64,000 nucleotides of DNA, taken from contig JAQQWL010000002.1 in the NCBI GenBank assembly GCA_038363925.1, forward strand, positions 1,116,001 to 1,180,000, written 5' to 3'. Position 1 is the first letter of the stretch. Each line of letters opens with the position of its first letter. A model generated the notes under the pieces. That model was not told the origin of the DNA, ran no database searches, and worked only from the letters and a program-made list of their open reading frames with translations. The position numbers and the translations under genes are program-made. Below are positions 12,201 through 22,900 of the stretch, one piece after another. The DNA is from Apiospora phragmitis (lineage: Eukaryota > Ascomycota > Sordariomycetes > Amphisphaeriales > Apiosporaceae).

Positions 12201-13977
12201 TGCCGGGAGCGACATGTTCATCGGAATAATGCGTTTTCACCTTCTCGGCCAGTCCCGTCGGAGCATTTGCTTTTTACTTCATGCACTCACTTTATTTTTA
12301 CCCCTTTCCAAGAATCGTATCTTCTAGCCAATCCGACGTCTCGGTCGATCTGGCAGCTCCCGCAAGTATGAAATCAGTGAAGTGAGGTCCGGATTGGCTC
12401 GGGAAGATCAATGTATGTCTGGCATAGAAAACCCACCGTACTACTGTAGGTACTGTAAATCATTGATCAATCGGCCACTTTTATTTTCTTCCAAGGCCGT
12501 GGCCGTCCCGCTACCAAAATAGCAGCAGATCTGGGTTGGGGTCTCGGGCATCTACGTTACATGCGACTGCCCGACCGACCCCTTCGCTTCGAGTGTGGTC
12601 CAAAAAAAAGTAAGATGCGACATGGCAACCTCATTGATAATACCAGAAAAGTACAACTTGAATGAGCAGTCACAATAAACAAAACGTTTAAGAAGACCAA
12701 AGGTAATATCATGTGCAGCTAACGTACCGTACAACTTTCTACTCCCACCCCTCGATAGCCAGACAGGTTAGATAGAGTATGGTTGCACCTAGAGTAAACA
12801 ATGTAGGTAGGTTACGCCTGTCTGTCTCATCGGATCTCACACAACGCACATGTGCGGCAAAGTCCTTTCCATTGTGGGGAGTTACACTGATCTGAACACT
12901 TTCCCATCAGAGTCAGCGGAAAGAAAAGAAACTCGCACAAGCTTGATCAGCTTTGAACGTAACTGTCAGTCGCTTTAGGTAAACAATCAATCGTCTTTCC
13001 CACATTGGGACAGTTCTCTATAAACAGTTACCGGCAGGGTTTCCGAAGGTGTAAAAACATCGTCTCGACTTGGCAAAACACTGTCCGCCTGAGTGGCAAT
13101 TAAACTATTTAAATCAATCATTCTAGGCATCTTCACCCACATACAGCAGGTGTCGGCCGTGCTGTGCGTTCTTCGCGACAAGCAAGTTCGCATAGCCCCC
13201 AAATATGTACATGGGCAGGCCCTGTATGTATCGCGCTTCGTGAGACTAGCGAGGAAGAACATGGATGGTGTGTGTGGGCGGCCCCCCCCCTCCTTTTTCT
13301 CTATCGCGTCGCATCACACGCGCGTGCAGACATCACGAGCCGCGGACCACCTCTACCATCAGCAAGTGGGCGTGATCTACACATGATTTGGTCCTTTCCT
13401 CATCAGATAACGTCACCGGCGTTTTTCGTCTCCAATTTTGACAATATTCTTCGAGACGTTGCCATTCATTCACGTCTCCTGACTATGTATCTAGATGCAG
13501 TGCTTGCTCAGGGGGTATATGGGGCGTAAATCATTACAGAACGGTAATGATAGAAAGGAACCAAGCCAAGTGATTCTTATCAATCTCAGGGGTGAAAGAG
13601 CTCTATCCCAGATCCCGCAATCTTGTAATAAACAAAGGAGATTGAATCAAACGAGTGTGAAAACGTCCAACAGTAACTTCCACGAATGATCAGTCTGTTC
13701 TGGTAGTTTTGTTCAAGTGGTAAAAACACCGTAGTGAGACATCATAACTGCTCAATAGAGAATCAGTGATCAACTCCCCCGCCTTGCCAGGCATATCATA
13801 AGGACAACTAACCTGGGAAAATCGTAAAAGCAATATGCTGGAAAAGGGAGTTCATCCCTTCAACGGGCAATACGCACTGGGGGTATAAATGCAACGTAGA
13901 AGCAGTTGCGCCAAAAGGAAATAATCATTCATAGTCGTAATAGCCTGCACTTAATGGCGGATTCAAAAGTTCATTCA
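9275..13977. other. Long intergenic region (4.7 kb), no gene recognised
   Basis: Many frames of 60-155 codons are open on both strands, but they overlap, lack domains and show no sustained coding composition. There are short CCTTA direct repeats near 10708-10726, several palindromic or GTAC-rich stretches, and C-rich runs near 13283. It may hold long UTRs or non-coding RNAs, but nothing can be supported from sequence alone. Confidence 0.45.
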
Positions 13978-14651
13978 TCAGCCCCGGAACTCATGCAGCA
14001 GCCGCTGCAACTGTTGGATCGTGTTGTTCTGCTCGCGGATAATCTCGTCGCGGTTCTGGATTCCGCGATCGCGCGACTTGATCACCTGAGTGGCCCGGTT
14101 GTAGTGATCCTTGCAGACGTCGAGCTTTGTGTTCAGGATGCCGACGTCGCGCTTTAGGCCGCGGACGTCCGCCTTCTTTTCGTGGAGCTCGTGGCCCCTG
14201 TCGATGACGTCCTTTTCGAGGGCCTTGATGCGTTGCTTGAACGCATCGTTCTTGCCGATTTCGGCCGACACGTTCTGGCTGAGATAATACTTGTCCCACT
14301 CTAGTCGCTCGTTGTCGTCCTTGAGCTGATCGTTGTCGGCCTTGAGCCGCCCGTGTCGGCACGGTACCACCCGTTGGATTCACACAGCTGCCCGTACTTG
14401 CCGCTCAGGTCGACGAAGGAGCTCTTGAGTTTCTCCTTGTCGGCCTTGAGCTTCTCGTTCTTCGCCTGGTAGCTCTGGACCTGGGCGAGCAGACGGTTGT
14501 ACTCGGACAGCGGGACGCCGCAGCAGTCATCGAAGCACTTGTGCTTGTGCTCGCGGTGATTCGGGCGGTGGTGATGGTGATGATAAGAGTGCGCCCTCAC
14601 GAACCCTGGCTGCCCCGACCTCGAAACATCAACGGTCTCGTAGTAGCCCAT
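13978..14651 (-). CDS. Hypothetical His/Cys-rich coiled-coil protein; one frame break
   Basis: The N-terminus is MGYYETVDVSRSGQPGFVRAH followed by a His-rich stretch (YHHHHHRPNHREHKHKC) and CFDDCCGVP, a cluster of three Cys. From about residue 50 to the end (QLQRLLHEFRG, stop at 13978-13980) the protein is a nearly continuous charged coiled coil with repeated KLKADKEKLK-type heptads. A single missing base near 14348-14352 splits it into two frames (…YRADTG / RLKADNDQL…). With it allowed, 225 codons close exactly. The His/Cys segment could bind metal, but that is inference. I know similar short coiled-coil proteins only as uncharacterised Sordariomycete proteins. It resembles the 8354-9274 gene in architecture only. 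Confidence 0.65.
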
Positions 14652-15854
14652 TCCCCAGTAGGGTACCGTGCTATGAGGCCTCGGCCCCAGAGTTCAGGTT
14701 TATAAAGGCGAGGACTGGGATAGGTGGGGTGAACCGGTCGGTTGGGCCTTGTTGAGGTTCGACTGACAGAAGTACGTTATGCGTTGGTCGAGTCAGAAGG
14801 GCCAACAGTGTTGATGGGCAAGTAGATCGTTCGTGTTGTTGGATCTGATGCTTGAGTGGGAAGAAGAAGAAGAAGTGGCGGGGTGAACGATAGGCTCCTG
14901 CGTCTGTATGCGATGCGGGAGCTAAGGCAGGTTCATGTAGAGTAGGAAACGAATCGGGAAGTGGGAACAGGCCAGGCTCGAAGCCACCAGCGGACGTTAG
15001 AGGAACAAGAGCCTTTATCAAGGGACCAGGTTGATGGATGATAGGCCTCCGCTTGATGCCCACCAGGGCGAGCCAAGTGTATGTACCTCATGCATGTAGT
15101 TGGAGGGAAGGATTTGAAGTATAGAAAAGTGCGACCATTCCAGAAGTGGCACGCGGCGAGAGCCCTGTCGCATGGTACCTCCCGTATGATTCAACAAGAG
15201 GTGAGGGCGTTTGGCTTTGTGGAGGGCTACCAGAGAGAACAAGCAAGCTCCTATGCACTTGCAAGGGCGCTGAGCCTCCGGTAGGCAAGACGATGCTTGT
15301 TTGTACAAAGAAGGGCAGAAGAATGGGAGGGTGTGGAGTGCATACCGACCCTTTGCCCTAGACACGGTAATGTTTGCTAGAGACAAGCTCCAGGTCGCCA
15401 ACATTGTTCGGTATACGGGTGCCTTTCTACTGGGGTTTTAGGTCCAGGGTCGCGTCACCGGACGTCAACCACGAGCAGAGCGTATGTCTCACAGCCCGCG
15501 TCACATTGAAGGCTATGCCGACTTGGGCATCGCGTCCGCTCAGGGAAAACGTACGTACTGGCGAAAGTCAATTGTTGGCTTCTTGGTTAACATACCATCG
15601 TTGTGTAATTGGCATGGGAGTTACATCGACAAAAGGCGCAAAGCGGCAGTTGTTTGCGCGCCTGTACAACATTCTAGCAGTTGAGCCGCAAAGACCGAGG
15701 ACCGCAGCGCCCATGTCGTGCATGCCATGCCCACGGTTATGATTGATTGAGTATCTTAGACGATAACTCCACAGAGCCAAGCTACACCCGCATCTGTAGC
15801 ACAGCCAGAATGCGGCCAGTGTTCTCAGCCCTGTCAAGCCACTAAAAACACCAA

Positions 15855-15886
15855 CAGACGAGCAGACGAGCAGACGAGCAGACGCG
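15855..15886. repeat. 8-bp tandem repeat, four copies (CAGACGAG)
   Basis: Three perfect copies of CAGACGAG and a fourth with one change (CAGACGCG) in direct succession. Confidence 0.9.
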
Positions 15887-16576
15887 CGAGATCAACGGTG
15901 GCTCGCCGCCCGTATACCTTCATCCACAAGTACATGTAGTTGAGTCAATATTCAGGGCCTGGGCAAATTAGTTTGTACAGGTGCCAAATGGATGAAATGA
16001 GTAATGCGACTGTCAAAGTTGCAGGTTGCCTACCTAATTCTAGGGCAATTAATATAGCGTGCGGAGTCCTAAGGGTTGGCGTGTACTTAATGTATACGAC
16101 ATGTACGGAGTATGACCGGGGTACATTTGTGGATGGAGCCGGAGTATTAAGGTTGGTCTCCAGTGGTGGGAAGCTTTCAGAGTCACCGACCGGCTGGTGA
16201 CCTTGGAGTCTGGACCATCCGACCTCACCGACCACACATGGCATATGGAAGATTAGGTTAAGCTGGGCATACACTACGATAAAATGAGGTAGGTTCGCCA
16301 AATCCGTCTGCGTGATCGACAGGCAACTCACCTCTGCTAGGTAGGCCCAGCTTAGGGTTCTGTTTCCTCTTGCTGGTTCCAAGTTGGCGCAGCTCAGCCG
16401 CAACCCAAGGCTGACAGGACGTGAGGAGCCGTCCAGGACGCCCAAAGGCCCCCAAAATAGAAGCCCAAGTGCCCGCAAGCCAAGGCATTCCTTCTTCAGC
16501 CCATCATGGGTCATCATTCTAACCGGATCATTTGATAAGAGAGGCCTCTCGCGCCCTTTTCTTTGCGACAAGCATG

Positions 16577-16592
16577 CACACACACACACACA
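16577..16592. repeat. (CA)8 dinucleotide microsatellite
   Basis: Uninterrupted CA repeat in intergenic DNA. Confidence 0.85.
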
Positions 16593-19500
16593 TCCTTACC
16601 TCTGTCACCGTCTTGCCATCCGAACTTCGTCAGTCACCGTGGGATTGCGACAACCGGGGGCGGGGGGGCCCATGTAGGCCGGTTTGCGCTCCGGAGGAAA
16701 GAAAAAGTTGAACCTAAACCTTGTTCGCGCCCATGTTTTATCGGAAAGAACACGAATACATTCATCGGAGTGGTGTGCCGTGACCTCCCATCCGTCTTTC
16801 GAGGTCCGCTTCCTCACCCCAGTCGTTGGTTGGTCCACCCCGACATTCCGTGCTACCTACCTCCTAGGTTTCCTTGGATTCCCGACTTCTTCTTGTCCTC
16901 AAGGCTTTGGTGTTGGACGCATTAGATATGGATTATGGAATTCTTCAAACAAGATCCACCGACCCACCCTTGGTTGGAATGGACTGCCTTCCTGTCTCTT
17001 CCTCGGACTTTGGCAGCCTATCCTACTCTGCTACTCGCCAACGCTCTGCTGAACCAGGAAATTGATCGCAATGCCACGCGACGCTGGCAACAACCCAGGC
17101 AGATAATAATAGAAATCATACCGACATATCCATCCAGCCACTAGCATAGCACCCGCTTTGGGAAATGGCCGTACTACTTCACACGTCATTGGCGCACTGG
17201 GACGCCACCAGTTGGAGTTGGCCTACAGCCGAGTAGCTGTCTAATAACGCCAGCATGGCTATCACACCTCCTAAACGCGCTTCTGCGACTCTTGGTCAGC
17301 CAAGCCAAGGTCCTCGACGAAGCACTGCTCAACATGACCTGATTTTCTGGGCTTCTCCTGCTTGACCTAGCCTATAAACGGCGTCGGCAGCCGAGCTGGG
17401 TATCTTTGGGGGCCAAACCGCAACAGCCTGATCGAATGAATACCTTGGACGGGGAAACCCGGAAGGTGGTGGCAGAAAGAACTTAGTGCTGACACCGACA
17501 GTCCTGTTCCTGTCATCATCACCGAGGTAGAGATACATTCTCGGGCTCCCTCCAGTACTTCACGCAAGCTACCTAGCCATCCGAAACCGAACTCCACCGC
17601 GCTTCCAACTTGCCTCTGGAGACCTTTTCTTCGGGGACTCCCTCTGACCGCTGCTACTCTTTGCACCACCCTGTGCCTACTTTTCCTTTCCGTCACTGAC
17701 TCTTGACTAAAGTAATATCCGCCCAAGACTACTGACCACTCCCGCGAGTAGTAGATGGTTAGATGAAGTAACCCAGAGCCTCCTGGCTGCTTCGAGGAGA
17801 GAATACTTTCCTATTTACAGAATGTACCAACAAGCCAGTGATCAAGCTCACCTCTTAGGAGGAATTCCGTTCATCGCTCCAAGACTGGGCGGAGCACTGG
17901 GCCTACGGGAACTGGTGCCTACTTGTTAACCTTCTGCAGGCGTCTACAACTCCAGTTGTACTCGTTGACTCTGAAGCGGTCAGGCCAGGGGCATTTGGCC
18001 CTGATCGTACCATAATTCCCCATGAAGTATGTCGTGGAACAGCCTCGCTGCCGACTTACTTGTGGGCTGTTCAACTTTGGATATTGAAGCACTGCCTAAG
18101 CCACTTCGTCACCATTCTCGAGCATCATGGTCTTATCTATCTGTTGTTACCACCCCGCCATTTCACTAGTTTGCTTCGATTGCTGATGCCTGATATTAGA
18201 CATCACCGCTGATAGGCAGATACAGCTAAGAAAGAAAGGGGAGGTAACTTCCTGGCCCTTGCTCGGTGAAGCCGGTGTAGGCCACTTGCATCGGCAACTA
18301 CTGACTCCATATGAACGATTGTAGGTTGGCTAGTTGGTCCTACCATGATACAGCAGAGTACCAAGGCAGCTATGCCTTGGCAGACTGCCTTGCCGTTGTT
18401 GCCTCGTGAGCCGAGGAGAGGAGGTTGTGGTGTTGGAAGAGGGAGGTGGACCTCACGATCATCCGGCCATTGCCGGTTTATCCAAGATATTGAGGGGTGT
18501 GATCAAGGCTGTCTCTGTTTGCCTCATGTATCGTCTGATATTGTTTGTTGCCTTGCCCCCCCTCTGTATATGTGTACCCAGTCAAGATGGGATGCCGATG
18601 TCTGCCAGTCCGCGCACCTCTAGCGAGGTACTTCCAACCCGCATTTGTTCGTTAAGATAGTGAGAATTGCCGCTTGTTTGACTCAACAAAGTACCCCTGT
18701 TCGTCGTCCTGGACGCCATGTAGGAAGGCAGCTGGTTAGGAAAGGAGGAAAAGCAACGTGGCATCTCGTAAAGCAGCAACGGCTTGGGGGAGGGGGGGTG
18801 CGATGTTGTCACGACAGGGCTTTCTTTGATCCCGAGACCGCTGACTGCCAATATTTGGCCGAGAATGAATGCATGACACTGCAGTCTCGCTGACATTGGG
18901 CTCTGGCTTAGATATATGCATGCATGTAGATTATTGAGTGATTGCGTGTGCGTGTCTATCGAATTTCTACGCAGTGAAACAAGAAATATCTATTTGGGGG
19001 CCAAAACTATCGAGGAAGCGCGGAGTGGAGGAGGTGAAGAAGGGGGGGAGGATAAGCATGCATGAGCACTATTTACGACCAACGCACACACCTAAATTTC
19101 CCTGCATTCCAATACTGCTCGTCATACGTACGTGCGAGTCGCGTCTCTTCTCGACGCATCTTGAGCTGTGTCCTGGTATGGGTGATAGAGGGATAGTAGT
19201 AACCAGGGAGAGATTGCAGGTTCAGCTATTGCCGCGCCCAGGGAGTGTTGGAGCAGAGAGAAGCTACAGGCAAACCCACTTAGCGCCCGACTTGTGAGGG
19301 CATAGAGATGTATCAGTGCATCTTTTCATGTAGACTGCCTTTTGATGCGCAGCCCCCTATAGTTACCGAGTTTGTTCATATAGCACTCTCACCTATAGAT
19401 AGAAGACCTACATGTAACCTGCGCCTAGCGCCTACACTCATGTTAAGTGAGAGCGTATTTCAATAGAAACGGACACGAGCATGTATGGTGGAGGTAGTAG

Positions 19501-19905
19501 GTAATGAGACTGAACATAATCCAATTCCGAGATATCAATTGTCTCTAAGAGGGCCTGTTCCAATTCGCTATATACTTTATCAAAATCGGCATCAAACCAG
19601 GCCAGCGCTTATTGCCTTCCATAACACCGATGCTTAATATGCTTCCTTTTATCATCCCTACCCTGAACGGTTATGGTCCAGGGGCTGTCTAGGCCGTAAC
19701 CCAACCATTCGTTTTTCTTCTTCTGTAATCTATAATCACCGATCCATCGCAGGAAGGCCGTCGTATTGGGGGTATCAAGCGTCGTCGTTAACTTTCCGAA
19801 TAATGGAGAAAGAAATAAAAAGCCACAATATATACTAGAATGGGATCCTGGTCCGTTTCAAGTCGTTTCACGCTGCGCGAATGTCCGTGTCGTGTCATGT
19901 CATAA

Positions 19906-22900
19906 TCAAGATCCACCACCACCGCCGCCCGCACCTTCGATGGCTAGAAGAGCAACGCGGAGAGCCTCTGCCTCCTTGTCCCGGGCTTCCTTATCTCGAG
20001 CATCCTGTTGTTCTCTCTCCATAGCTTCCTTGAGAAAGAACAAGTGGTCCAGCTCGCCCTCCTTCGCTGGCTCCGCCTTGACTTGTTGTTCTGGATGAGT
20101 TCCTGTCGCCGCTGGTACTGACGCAGGCACCTGAGCCTGCTGTTGTGGCCGCTGCTCAGATGTCTGCTGAGATGGCCGTTGAGGTGGCGGCTGGGATGGC
20201 TGTTGAGGCGGCGGCTGGGGTGACTTTTGAGGCGGCGGCTGGGGCGACTGCTGAGGCGGTGGCGGAGCTGGCTTTTGCTGCTGCTGCTGCTGCTGCTGCT
20301 GTGGGGGCTGCTGCGCAGTTTGCTGGAGAGGTCGTTGCGGGGGTTGCTGAGGCTTAGCTTGGGGTTGAGCCGGGGACTGTGACTGAGGCCGTGCCTGGGA
20401 TTGCGCCTGGGGTTGATGCTGAGGTGGCTGCGGAGGTGGCTGCCGGGTCTGCTGTTTAGCATGTTGCTGCTGAGTTGGCGGCGGCGGTCTTTGCTGAGGC
20501 TGTGCCGTTTGGGGTTGAGCAACCTGGGGTTGGGTCACCTGTGGTCTAGCTTGCATTTGTTGCTGTTGCGGAGATGGCGATGGTTGTTGGGGCTTAACCT
20601 GAGGTTGCGCCAGAGGCTGCGCCTTAGGTTGGGCCTGAGGTTGAGCCTGAGGTTGGGCCTGAGGTTGAGCCTGAGGTTGAGCCTGAGGTTGCGTCAGAGG
20701 TTGCGCCTTAGGTTGAACCTGAGGTTGTGCCTGGGCTTGCGCCGGAGGTTGCTGCTGGGGGTTCGCCAAGCGTGGAGACTGAGTCTGCGGTGGAGCTTGG
20801 GGGGCAGCAGCTGGTGCAGCCTGAGGTGCAGGTCGGGGCGCCGGCGCTTGGGATACCGGCTGACCGGCAGCTGGGGTTACACTCGGTCGGGCAGCCTGGG
20901 GACACTTGGAGCAGCAGTCTGCTGGCTTGGCTGAGCACTTGTCTGGGGCAGAGCTTGCTGTGTAGGCTGGCGAACAGCGGGACTAGCAGCCTGAGCAGCA
21001 GTTTGAGGTACAGCCGGGCGAGCAGCTCGTGATAAGGGCTGAGAGCCAGCCGGTGGAACAGGCCGGGAAACTGCCGGGGGTAGAGTTTGGGGGCCAGCTC
21101 GGACCGGTTGCTGGTTTGTAGTCGTGGGTGAGTTCGAGGAACAGCCTGAGTGGGAGCCTGGGGCGTTGCCTGTACACCGGTTCGGGCGGGTGCCTGGGAG
21201 GTGGGCGGACCTGCAGTCTGGTGTACTGCTTGTGGAGCACCCTGTACTGGCGGCTGAGGATTGGCTCGGGGAACAGCCGGCGTAGTAGCGTGGGAGATGC
21301 CAAGAGCAGCTTGAGGGGCCGCCCGAGATGCTCCTTGGAGAGCAGCTTGCTGCGGAGTGGTTTGAGGAGGCGCCCGGGGAGCTACCTGGCCAACACTTTG
21401 GGAGTTAGGCTGAGGGTTGGTTTGAGGTGTCCGTAGTACGCCTGGGGAGCCTGCGAAGCTGCTGGTGACATCGACTGCGGCGGTGCCCTAGCTTGAGCAG
21501 GCTGTTGAGCGTTGGCTTGTTGCCCAGGCTGTTGCGGTAGAGACGGTTGCTGCACGGGTCGCTGCTGTGCAGGTTGTGGGTTTACACCGTGAGATTGCGT
21601 TGGCTGCTGCTGTACACCTTCCCTCTTAATTCCTTGTTGTTGTCCAGGCTGCTGCGTAGATAGATGCGTTTGAGCTGACGGCTGCTGTGACTGTGGTGGT
21701 CGTGATATAGTTTGACTTGTGCCCGCATATTGCGCAGGACGCGAAGCTTGCCTGGCAGCTTGCCCAGAAACTTGCCCAGAAACTTGCCCTGTAGTCTGTC
21801 CAGGTCCCTGTCCAGGAGCCTGGCTTGGGGCTGGGGCTCTCGGTGCTGCTTGGTGGGCTGGCCCCTGAGGCTGACGCAATTGCCCCTGAGGCTGCACCGG
21901 TCGGTGCTGCGGAGTTTGTTGTGCGTTGACCGAAGCAGTACCGGCTTGGACTGGCTGTTGAACACGTTGTGGTTGTTGTGGGTTTGCTTGGACAGGGCCT
22001 TGGGCAGCTGGCTGCGGTTGTGTTTGGGCGCGTTGTTGATATTGCGGCGGAGGTTGTTGCGGTTTGGTGTTTTGCAACGTGCTCTGCACCGGTCGCTGCT
22101 GCTGTTGGCCCTGGGGGAGACCAGAGTGCTGCTGAGGAGTAGAGGGTAGTCCATGATGTTGCTGCAGATTTTGGGGCAGCCCCTGCTGATGCTGATTCTG
22201 GGACGGTGTCTGAGTTTGTCCAGGAGGCTGGGAAGGTGGTGGACGCTGACCATTTTGTTGAGCTACGGAGTGGACTTGCGATTGCGGTTGTGACGGGGTA
22301 TCCTGTGGCTGATAAGGCTTGGGAGCCGTTGGCGGGTACCGGACTGGTTGAGCTGTCGAGATCCGGCCTGTAACCGGTGTTGGAGGTTGGCTTTGGGTCG
22401 CCCTGTTCGCACTCGGATGTGCTTGAAGACCGCCTTGAGAAGGTTGGGTTGGCGTTGCACTCCTCTGGCCAACAAGCGCCGGATTCGGGCGTTGCACACC
22501 GTTCGTCTGCATACTTCCAAGTGCCATGATGCCATTGATCCTCTCTTGCTCTTCTTGCGAGTTGAGCCTGGCCTTCTCTTCCGCTTCTTTCCGAGCGGCC
22601 TGTGTAGGGGCTCTCGTTTTTAGCTCGCCAGTGACACACTGAAGATAATAAGGCATCTCCGAATTCGTTTTGAGGAAGAAGAGCTTGAGGTTGCGTGCTT
22701 TGTCCTTCAGCTGCACTTGGGTGCGATCAGCCAATATCTGGCTCAGGCTTCCGGTAGGTCCAAATAGTGACAGGATCTGAGACCAATGAGGGCCCTTCAC
22801 CATGTCAAGACCCATCATGAGTGCTCTCTCCTCATCGGCGCTCCATGGCCGGCGCGTCGAGTGAGATCCTTCGCGTCGCGCGTGGTTAGATGACCGAGCT

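Larger units (their letters stand above)
14652..19905. other. Long intergenic region (5.25 kb), no gene recognised
   Basis: It includes the 5' flank of the coiled-coil gene and the 3' flank of the telomere-factor gene. The longest frame (15945-16589, minus, 214 codons) overlaps microsatellite sequence and shows no domain, so I leave it out. Two small tandem repeats are listed separately. The remainder has the mixed composition and frequent GTAC/TACC words of fungal non-coding DNA. Confidence 0.45.

Noticed and set aside
15945..16589. 214-codon minus-strand frame
   Set aside because: No domain, odd composition, and its start overlaps the CA microsatellite; likely a chance open frame.
20401..20934. 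Leu/Arg-rich plus-strand frame opposite the telomere factor tail
   Set aside because: It is the mirror of the Gln/Pro codon repeats on the minus strand, not an independent gene.
22149..22639. Long alternative frames overlapping the TRF/Myb gene on the minus strand
   Set aside because: These are out-of-frame readings of the low-complexity Gln-rich sequence; the Myb-containing frame is the coding one.
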